From: HGM13006 sp964518645
Lineage (GTDB): Bacteria; Bacillota; Clostridia; Oscillospirales; Oscillospiraceae
DNA length: 64,000 bases
Direction: 5' to 3'
NCBI GenBank assembly: GCA_964518645.1
Contig: CAZFGL010000001.1
Span: 1 to 64,000, forward strand
The translations under genes were made by a program, and so were the position numbers. The number at the start of each line of letters is the position of its first letter. Positions within the stretch are counted from its first letter, which is position 1. Shown here piece by piece: positions 57,004 to 64,000 of this stretch. The notes beneath the pieces were generated by a model. That model was not told the DNA's origin. It ran no database searches and worked only from the letters and a program-made list of their open reading frames with translations.

Positions 57004-59075
57004 TCAGATCTGATTGGCAGTTGCAAATCCGGCCGTCACAGCCTTATGCACATCCCCCGCCCGATAGCAGTCACCGATATAATGCATATGGTCGCCACTT
57101 CCGTAGAATTCTGCACACACATCCGGGGTAGGCTCCACACCGCCGGAGAGGATCACCAAATCCGCAGGGACAAACTTTTCATTTCCGTCCTTATCCACAT
57201 AGGTGACACCCTTTTCATCCACGGAAACATATTTCCGGATCTTGCGGACATAGTCGAAGCCGGACAGATTTTCATAAGCATCCAGCATCATGACCACATA
57301 ATGGGCATGGGGCGCATCCACTGCCAGCATGTCCTGCCGGGTCATCACTGTGACATGATGTCCCTTTTCCGCCAGATGCATACCGGTTTCTGTACCGGTC
57401 TCACTTCCACCGATAACCACAATTTCTTTGGGAAGCTCTGCTTCATGGCCATAAACGTCCACACAAAGCATAGTTTTAGTACCTTCTTGAATGGGAAGCC
57501 GGGGCGTTTTGAATCGGGGGCCTGTGGCGATCACCACATCGTCATACCCCTCTTTTTCAAGCATCTGCTCGGTTGCTGTGGTATTGAGCAGTACCTTCAC
57601 ACCCTTTTGCCAGGTCTGTCGGATGAGCCACTGATTAAAGTCTGCCAGAGGCCATTTGAAGGAGGCATAATCCGCATGGAACAACTGTCCTCCCAGTTTT
57701 CCCTCTTTTTCATAGAGCGTTACATCGTGCCCCCGCTCTGCACAGGTAATGGCGCACTTCATACCCGCAGGGCCGCCACCTACCACTGCCACCTTTTTCT
57801 TCTTTGTAACCGGTGCGATCATCTGCTCCAGCTTAAACTCCATGCCGATTTTCGGGTTCACGGAACAGAAGGAGCGGAATTTGTCGGAATCATTGGGCAC
57901 ATGGCACTTGTTGCAGCGGATACAGGGAGTCACGTCCTCCCCACGCCCGGCATATATCTTTTCCCCGTACTGGCTGTCGCAAATAAATGCCCGGGACATG
58001 CAGATAATATCCGCCTTATTCTCCCGGAGAATCTTTTCATTGAAGTCCGGGTTCTGGAGTCCTGCGGATACACCGACTTTGATCTTGCCCCCTCGGACCA
58101 TAATGCTCTCCTTCAGTGCCGCTGCCGCATCCAGATTGGGACAGGGTACCGCTCTGGTGGAGGTAAAACCGATGGGGTGCTGGGGATCCTTATCCCCATG
58201 GCGCACATGGAGAATATCCACCTTCCCCTCCAGCAGCTTCGCCAGTTCAAAGGTATCTCCCCGGTTGACTCCCAGTCCGTCCACAGAGATCAGCATCTCA
58301 ATGGGGAAATCCCGGCCAAAGGTCTGCTTCATGGCATCTGCCACTTCCAGCATCAGTCTGGCCCGGTTCATCACAGATCCACCGTATTCGTCGGTTCTGT
58401 GATTGGTGTGGGTAGACCAGAACTCCGCCATGGTGCCATTATGATAAGCGTTGTGGAAGGAGAACATTTCAAACCCAAACTGCCGGAGAATCTGGGCATT
58501 CTTCACCGTAGAGTCCACAAACTCCTGAATCTGTTTTTTCGTAATATGTCCAACATCACGGCCACGGCACTGCTCCTGTTCCTGCCGAAGCTGTTCAATG
58601 GGATCTGAGGACATGGGGCCGGGACCGCCTCCATGCTGCGGTGTCCCCTCCTTGCCTCCCACTGCGAAGGGAGAGCCTTCACGCCCCCCGTCCTCCCGGG
58701 AATAGCTTCCCATGGGCTGTGTAATGGCAATGGACTCATAATAGCGTATGGCATCAATGGTCTGGCACAGGTAGTTATGGGCGCTGGTCTTGGCGATATT
58801 CACCTGTGTATCATGGGGCGGAAAGGTCATATTCACTTCCCCGGGTCTTCCGGGAGGCCCCCCGGGGCCTTCTTCTGTACGCATGGCAAAATTCAGATAC
58901 ACTGCAGAGGCACCGTTCTTTGCACGATTCGCCAGATGGGAAATCAGCCGGTCGGTGGGATATTCCTCCGTTCCCTGAAGCATATGGGGAATGCCTGCGG
59001 TGGAAACCATACGATTTTTCAGCAGCACGTTGCCCACCTGAGGGGGCTGAGTAATAATTCATATCGTTTGGACAT
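57004..59075 (-). CDS. Old Yellow Enzyme-type NADH:flavin oxidoreductase (2,4-dienoyl-CoA reductase/BaiCD-like), frameshifted start
   Basis: A 677-codon open frame from 59037 encodes an FMN/4Fe-4S/FAD reductase. The barrel includes FSFHNAYHNGTMAEF, FWSTHTNHRTDEYGGSVMNR and ADIICMSRAFI; the cluster motif is CIRCNKC with a later CSVNP; the FAD and NAD domain has VAVVGGGPAGMKCAITCAER and IVVIGGSETGTETGMHLAE. The apparent GTG start has no ribosome site. A proper start lies at ATG 59075 behind GAGGAGG, reading MSKRYELLLSP; one extra C in the five-C run (complement of 59042-59046) would join it to QVGNVLLKNRM. Two Gly-Pro inserts occur (58836-58880, 58612-58660). Reduces unsaturated CoA or steroid-like substrates by family. 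Confidence 0.85.
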
Positions 59076-59165
59076 AAAGAGTCCTCCTCGCTGTCAGAAT
59101 TCTCAGGATAAGGATACCGAAATCCAGCCCCAAATGCAAGAATCGTTTTCTTCCTTCCGGATACA

Positions 59166-60413
59166 TCAAAATCCGCTTTTCAGCTTTCCGGGGGTGGTAC
59201 CTTCATACTTTTTAAAGGCACGGGACATGGTTAAAACATTGCTGTACCCCACCGCCGATGCCGCATTTACCAGATTCTCGCCCCGTCCAATCAGGATTTT
59301 TGCTTCCTGGATTCGATAACGGTGGATATAATCCAGAATACTGGTTCCTGTCAGTCTCAGAAAGCTTCTGGACAGGTACGAGGGGTTTTTATGGAACTCG
59401 TCCGCAACCCGGTTCACATTCAGATCCGGATCGTTATAATGTCCCCGGATATAGTTTTTAACGTCACTGATCCACTGGGCACTGTCCGTTTTTCGGCTGG
59501 ACAGCACCAGATCATTGAGATTGCCAAAGGTGTGCTCCATCTGGGCACGCACCTCCGGATAAGTATTGGCCTCCATCAGCCGCCGTTCCGGGTGGAGATG
59601 TGCCAGCTCCTCGGTCAGATCTTTTCCACTCATCTCCCGGCTGGCCAGAATCATTGCGTCCAGATACTGGGCGCATTTGTGCTTCAACAGGATCAGGGGA
59701 TTGGCCAGTGTCAGGTATTCCAGTTCAAAGAGCCGGTCATAAAGCTCCGTTGCCTGACGATAACGGCCGGATTTGAACAGCGTCAGAATCTCCTGCTCTT
59801 TTTCAATATCCACCCGCTGTTTTGGATACTCCGGAATATTTTCAAGGACCGAAATATCCAGAATTGGACGGGCATCCAGATGAATGGCACGATACTCAAA
59901 AATCTGCCGCACCTGCTGTTTTTCCCGTCCCAGGCCGGGATACCCCTTCAGCACATCGCTGCATGCCGCAAAAAGCCGGATACCGTCGATCTGTGCTTCC
60001 AGCCCGGTCAGTTCCTGACTGACCTCCTGCTGCCGCTTAAAAGTTTCTTCCCGGTTTTTGCCGCAGATGATACACATGATCTCGCTTTGCGCCTTAAACA
60101 GGAATACGTCCTCCTGGCCTTCCATCTTACTTTGCATACGCTCGCAGATATTGACCACAAGCTGAGCCTCGGAGTAGGAAGTCTGCCCAAGGCCACGAAC
60201 ACAGGCATAGGCATCCACCGCCACAACCTGAAGCTCGATCAGACCAAACCAGTTTCCCTGAAACCGAATCCCGCTGGCCTCCAGTCGTTCAGAGTAATCC
60301 CCCGGGATCCCCGTCCCCTCCTGTAACAGTCCGATCAGAAGATGATCCCGCATGGCTCTGGGACTGGGTTCAAGGCCCGCATCGGCCCACTGGGTCGTCT
60401 CCTTCGTCAACAT
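59166..60413 (-). CDS. AraC-family transcription regulator
   Basis: A 415-residue regulator. The C-terminal 100 residues form the AraC two-helix-turn-helix domain: VADEFHKNPSYLSRSFLRLT and YRIQEAKILIGRGENLVNAA then VGYSNVLTMSRAFKKYEGTT. The N-terminal 300 residues have no membrane helix and resemble the intracellular sensing part of YesN-like regulators in part. ATG 60413 follows AGGAGGT. It sits between the reductase (same strand) and the divergent solute-binding lipoprotein, and probably controls one or both. Confidence 0.9.
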   Translation of the reverse strand: MLTKETTQWADAGLEPSPRAMRDHLLIGLLQEGTGIPGDYSERLEASGIRFQGNWFGLIELQVVAVDAYACVRGLGQTSYSEAQLVVNICERMQSKMEGQEDVFLFKAQSEIMCIICGKNREETFKRQQEVSQELTGLEAQIDGIRLFAACSDVLKGYPGLGREKQQVRQIFEYRAIHLDARPILDISVLENIPEYPKQRVDIEKEQEILTLFKSGRYRQATELYDRLFELEYLTLANPLILLKHKCAQYLDAMILASREMSGKDLTEELAHLHPERRLMEANTYPEVRAQMEHTFGNLNDLVLSSRKTDSAQWISDVKNYIRGHYNDPDLNVNRVADEFHKNPSYLSRSFLRLTGTSILDYIHRYRIQEAKILIGRGENLVNAASAVGYSNVLTMSRAFKKYEGTTPGKLKSGF

Positions 60414-60450
60414 ATTCTATGACCTCCTGTGACCAGTTTCTCTGGTTTTT

Positions 60451-60478
60451 ATTTTAACGAAAAAGCAGGCTTCGTCAA
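60451..60478 (-). promoter_or_regulatory. Promoter for AraC regulator
   Basis: On the minus strand TTGACG (60473-60478), a 16-base spacer and TAAAAT (60451-60456). Confidence 0.6.
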
Positions 60479-60601
60479 GTTTTTTCCCGGAACCAGAAGA
60501 AATTGAACAAAAATGAAGCTATTGGGCGTACGAATTTGATGTTTTTCTGTTTGGTCACTTCGTGTTATCATTAAGCTATCATGAAACAAGGAGGAATCCC
60601 T

Positions 60602-62371
60602 ATGAAAACCAAGCTGATGGCCCTGTTACTGGTCGCAGCGATGCTGTTTGCCCTCTGCGCCTGCGGCGGACAGAGCACTTCCCCTTCTGTGGACAGTTCC
60701 GCGCCTGAGACCGAGGCACCTGCCGAAACCGTCCCCGATATTCCCGTAGAGACATCCGTCGCTACTGAAGCTTCTGTCATTGAAGTGCCTGTTGAGCTGG
60801 AAGATCCTATGGCCAAATATGTCACCCCCGACAACATTGAAGAGCTGATTGCCGATCGTCCCGGGCTCAGTCTGCCTCTGACCGAGGAAACGGCAGAGCT
60901 GTCCTTCTGGACCGGTTCCCCTGCCATGGACGCCACCATCTCCGGCTGGAGCGATTCCACCGCAGTTCAGAAATTCGAAGAGATCACCGGCGTACATATC
61001 AATTACATTGAGGTCGCACCTCCGGCACAGTCCGAAACCATCAATCTGATGTTCACCTCCGGCGACTATCCGGACATTATCAATTACGCCCTCACCGGCA
61101 TTTACACAGTCCCCTATATGATTGAAAACGAGATCATTGTGGATTTGCAGAACATGATGGCGGAATTCGCTCCCTCCTACTCCGCACTGATGGAGACTGA
61201 CCCTGCACTGTATCTTGCCACCGTATCTGACGGCGGTGAAATCGGTGGTCTGTGCGGTTATGAGTATAACTCCTATTTCACCACCGGTGCGCTGGTACGC
61301 GGCGACTGGCTTGCCGAGGTTGGAATGAAGCCCGAGGAGCTTGTCACCATCGACGATTACTACAACTATCTCACTGCAATCATGTCTCAGGGCCTGTGCG
61401 AGCATCCCATGCCTCTCCGGTACGATGCCTACATCTCCGGCAGTCCCTTCCTGAATGCACTGGGCGGTGTCAGCGGTGCCGCTTCTGATGCAAGCGCCCA
61501 GAACTTCTTCTATCTGGACGACAACGAGACCATGGTATACGCCTTCACCACCGATGCATACAGGGAATATATCACGCTCATGGCAAAGTGGTATAAGGAG
61601 GGTATTATCACCCGTGACCTGCTGAATTCTGACATGCTGGATTCCTCCGCCATTGCGGGAGGCAGCTACGGCGTCATCTGGCAGGACTGTCAGTTCATGG
61701 ACACTTGGATTGCCGCCGGTCAGGTAAATGATCCGGATTATTCTCTGGTGGGTGTCTCAGAGCCCAAGCTAACTGCGGATCAGGCTCTGGGCAACGGCAT
61801 GGTCACAAATCTTACCACGAACCTGATCATCTCCACCTGCTGTGAGGATCCCGAGCTGGCACTCCAGTGGCTGGATTACCACTTCTCCGTGGAAGGTTCC
61901 CTGCTCTCCCAGTATGGTCTCGAGGGGGAGGGGCTTACCTATGATGCAAACGGAAATCCCTGCTACTCTGAGCTGATCTATGACAACCCCGACGGGCTAA
62001 CCTTCGATAACGCCCTGAATGCTTATGCCGTAAACATTAACATGTACGCCCAGAACAAGGCTTCTCTCCGCAGTTCCTACGAGGAGATCAAGCAGGAAGC
62101 TCTGAATGCATGGAACGGCACCCGGGATGTCACCATGAGTTCTTTTACCAAGCTGTTTACCCTGAACACAGAAGAAACCGAAACCGTTCAGCGGTACTAC
62201 ACCGATATTGCCACCTATGCAGGCGAAACCATCGGCAAGATGCTGGTGGGTGAGCTTGACATTGATGCAGAATGGGACAACTTTGTTGAAACGGTCAACT
62301 CCATGAACATTGCCGAAGTCGTGGCCGCATACCAGTCCGCCGGTGAACGCTACTTCGCAAGAGTAAAATAA
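60602..62371 (+). CDS. Extracellular solute-binding lipoprotein (family 1 type)
   Basis: A 589-residue lipoprotein. The signal ends in lipobox ALCAC, anchor Cys21, followed by a Ser/Pro/Glu-rich linker. The body has FEEITGVHINYIEVAPPAQS, LMFTSGDYPDIINYALTG, ALQWLDYHFSVEGSLLSQYG and a C-terminus like the other two lipoproteins in the window. Start 60602 follows AAGGAGGAA; seven upstream in-frame codons overlap the ribosome site. No permease is adjacent: the next gene is another AraC regulator with membrane helices, so it could feed a signal to that protein. Ligand unknown. Confidence 0.85.
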   Translation: MKTKLMALLLVAAMLFALCACGGQSTSPSVDSSAPETEAPAETVPDIPVETSVATEASVIEVPVELEDPMAKYVTPDNIEELIADRPGLSLPLTEETAELSFWTGSPAMDATISGWSDSTAVQKFEEITGVHINYIEVAPPAQSETINLMFTSGDYPDIINYALTGIYTVPYMIENEIIVDLQNMMAEFAPSYSALMETDPALYLATVSDGGEIGGLCGYEYNSYFTTGALVRGDWLAEVGMKPEELVTIDDYYNYLTAIMSQGLCEHPMPLRYDAYISGSPFLNALGGVSGAASDASAQNFFYLDDNETMVYAFTTDAYREYITLMAKWYKEGIITRDLLNSDMLDSSAIAGGSYGVIWQDCQFMDTWIAAGQVNDPDYSLVGVSEPKLTADQALGNGMVTNLTTNLIISTCCEDPELALQWLDYHFSVEGSLLSQYGLEGEGLTYDANGNPCYSELIYDNPDGLTFDNALNAYAVNINMYAQNKASLRSSYEEIKQEALNAWNGTRDVTMSSFTKLFTLNTEETETVQRYYTDIATYAGETIGKMLVGELDIDAEWDNFVETVNSMNIAEVVAAYQSAGERYFARVK

Positions 62372-62382
62372 TCTTTTCTCTC

Positions 62383-62412
62383 AGGGCCACAGCATTGCTG
62401 TGGCCCTTTTTG
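62383..62412 (+). terminator. Intrinsic terminator after solute-binding lipoprotein
   Basis: Perfect stem AGGGCCACAGCA / TGCTGTGGCCCT followed by TTTT. Confidence 0.9.
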
Positions 62413-62442
62413 CGTGAATTTCCCATAAAACGAAAAGTACAA

Positions 62443-62472
62443 TTGAAAAACATGTGATTTCTATGTTAAAAT
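62443..62472 (+). promoter_or_regulatory. Promoter for membrane AraC regulator
   Basis: TTGAAA (62443-62448), an 18-base spacer and TAAAAT (62467-62472). Confidence 0.6.
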
Positions 62473-62502
62473 AGGGTCAGAAACTGATCTGGAGGTTCTG
62501 CC

Positions 62503-63846
62503 GTGAAAAGAACTGTACCTTTCTTTACTATGCGGGACGCACTGATGCGCGGTATCCCCATAACCATAATTTTTGCCGTCTGTACCGTCCTGCTGACCCT
62601 GCTGCATCCCCTTGCGGGCATCGCCTTCGCCCTCATCGGCGGAATTTTACTTGCTCTTTTTGCCTGCCGGCGGTATATGGATCTGATGAAAAGTAATCTG
62701 GATCTGGAACGTGCATGCAGAACCCGGCTTCTTGAAAAATACCTCGGCGGAGATATGCCGCCGGACGGAGATCTCACTGAGGCAATGCCGGACCTGTCCG
62801 GCGAATATTTTGCTGTTGCGAAGGTTCAGTGTATTGATTTTTCCGGCTATCTTCCCGACTGCACCGAGGAGCATATCCCTGCAGCTCATTTTCTGGCTGT
62901 GGACACCTGGATGCGGAAATATATCACGGAACGGCTCAGAGGGATCAGCTTTCCCTATTTTGTTCCCATCACTGACGGCATGGATGTGCTGATCAACGTG
63001 ACGGGTCTTGACGAAGGGAACCTGGATGCCTCGTCCAGAAAAAAAGTCTCCCAGATATGCAGCGCCCTGGTTCTCAGCTCTGAGGATCTCCGTCGCCACG
63101 GCCTTGTGTGCGGTGCCGTGGTAAGTACCGTATACTGTGGCCGGGAAAATATCGTAAAGGCAAAAAAAGAAGCCGATGAGCTGACCGCCTATGCCGAATT
63201 GATGGGGGATAATATTCCCGTGAAAAACGGATACAATCATGCCGGGATTGCAACGGAGCTGAGTGACAAGCTTGCCCGGACAGAGCTGGAAAAGAGCTTT
63301 ATGCAGAGCATTACCAACCGGGATTTCCAGCAACTGGAACAGACCATGGAAGGACTTATGGATCTGGAACTCCGCACCGCAGCCCGTTATCCCGACCTGT
63401 TTAAAAACCATCTGGTTTCCCATATGGAACAGCTGCTCTCCGCTTTTTCCATCTCTGTGGTGGACTACGAGGCCGAGGAAGCCCCTGTGGTCAATCAGTT
63501 CCGCATGCTGCTGGATATGAATTCCGCCCAGCAGCTCCGTCAGCAGTGTCTTACTCTGATTGAGTCCCTGAAAAACTATGTGGAAGCAGAAACCAGCCAG
63601 CGGTCTGATAAGGTTGAAAAGGCACTGCAGTTCATTGAGAAACACTATGACGACCCGGGCATCGGCGCAGATATGATTGGTGACGCACTGGGGCTGAGTG
63701 CATCCTATGTAAGCCGTCTGCTGCGACAGAACACCGGCATGGGTGTGGTGGATTACATTCACTCCGCCCGGCTGAAAAAAGCAAAAGAACTGCTCACCGG
63801 ATCCGACATGAGCGTGGATGAAATCGCTGCAACCGTCGGCTTCTCC
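62503..63846 (+). CDS. Membrane-anchored AraC-family regulator, broken by gap
   Basis: Starts at GTG 62503 behind GGAGG and is open for 448 codons to the 100-N gap. Two N-terminal hydrophobic segments (about residues 16-36 and 38-53) anchor it; a middle domain of about 300 residues follows. The AraC domain begins VEKALQFIEKHYDDPGIGAD and includes LGLSASYVSRLLRQNTGMGV and SARLKKAKELLTGSDMSVDE, ending IAATVGFS at the gap. About 25 residues of the last helices are lost. Lying directly after the solute-binding lipoprotein, it may respond to the same ligand at the membrane. Confidence 0.88.
63792..63845 (+). repeat. 54-base sequence repeated across the gap (left copy)
   Basis: These 54 bases are identical to 63947-64000 on the other side of the N run, as expected when one contig end is duplicated in a scaffold. 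Confidence 0.95.
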
Positions 63847-63946
63847 NNNNNNNNNNNNNNNNNNNNNNNNNNNNNNNNNNNNNNNNNNNNNNNNNNNNNN
63901 NNNNNNNNNNNNNNNNNNNNNNNNNNNNNNNNNNNNNNNNNNNNNN
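63847..63946. other. Scaffold gap (100 N)
   Basis: One hundred N, the standard length for a gap of unknown size. Both flanks are the same sequence. Confidence 0.95.
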
Positions 63947-64000
63947 GCTCACCGGATCCGACATGAGCGTGGATGAAATCGCTGCAACCGTCGGCTTCTC
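63947..64000 (+). repeat. 54-base sequence repeated across the gap (right copy)
   Basis: Identical to 63792-63845; it again codes the AraC segment LTGSDMSVDEIAATVGF, so it most likely continues the same gene. Confidence 0.95.

Noticed and set aside
58811..59062. An 83-codon minus-strand frame at the start of the OYE-type reductase
   Set aside because: It is the other frame produced by the C-run frameshift, with low-complexity, non-family sequence after the first few codons.

Overview
The window looks like a chromosome segment from a spore-forming, low-oxygen gut-type Firmicute of class Clostridia, most likely the Oscillospiraceae/Oscillibacter-Dysosmobacter neighbourhood. The evidence is the sporulation genes (spoIIP, spoVT, a pdaA-type deacetylase), Rex, NiaR, a CarD-family protein, strong AGGAGG ribosome sites with frequent GTG and TTG starts, moderately high GC, and lipoprotein-type solute-binding proteins. 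The genus is inference. I see no rRNA, tRNA, CRISPR array, phage or insertion sequence. There are two runs of N. Both look like scaffold joins, because the sequence on either side is repeated.

Layout. 1-3.3 kb (minus): rimM-trmD-sirtuin-HAD phosphatase-GNAT, a translation/housekeeping operon cut by the window edge. 3.4-5.5 kb: GNAT, methyltransferase, PAP2 phosphatase. 5.8-8.9 kb: a double-hotdog MaoC-like protein with a solute-binding lipoprotein. 9-10.2 kb: an HtrA-like protease. 10.4-15.4 kb: a tight five-gene operon (circularly permuted ATP-grasp, transglutaminase-fold protein lacking its cysteine, C26 amidohydrolase, FemX-like aminoacyl transferase, alanine racemase). It reads as an uncharacterised peptide-building and trimming system. 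15.5-22.3 kb: CarD-like regulator, NhaC antiporter, MBL hydrolase, NSS transporter, DUF4317 protein. 22.4-24.8 kb: a BlaI-type repressor operon with two clear operator palindromes, a stump of the BlaR1 sensor, then spoIIP. 24.9-30.7 kb: membrane protein, cardiolipin synthase, NiaR, MBL protein, a small Cys/Gly/Asn-rich protein, Rex, PdaA, VanZ-like protein. 30.8-36.5 kb: FAD oxidoreductase with a long Gly-Pro-Met repeat, apt, a purine permease, and a second MaoC-like protein. 36.6-50.0 kb: a long wall/surface polymer operon (glycosyltransferases, DegT aminotransferase, RmlA, a GT2-glycerophosphotransferase, TarI-like cytidylyltransferase, SDR, ATP-grasp/HAD fusion, RmlB, acyltransferase, TagGH-type exporter). 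50.2-64 kb: PucR-type regulator, beta-helix protein, two more solute-binding lipoproteins, SpoVT, a LURP-one protein, an Old Yellow Enzyme-type reductase, and two AraC regulators.

Two themes stand out. First, six otherwise unrelated proteins carry Gly/Pro-rich (often Gly-Pro-Met) low-complexity inserts; three of these genes sit beside an orphan solute-binding lipoprotein gene that has no permease next to it, two of them with AraC-type regulators. This hints at a shared accessory catabolic or sensing system whose enzymes carry a common kind of linker. Second, the 10.4-15.4 kb operon combines amide-bond formation, hydrolysis and D/L-alanine interconversion around a transglutaminase-fold protein with Ala in place of the catalytic Cys.
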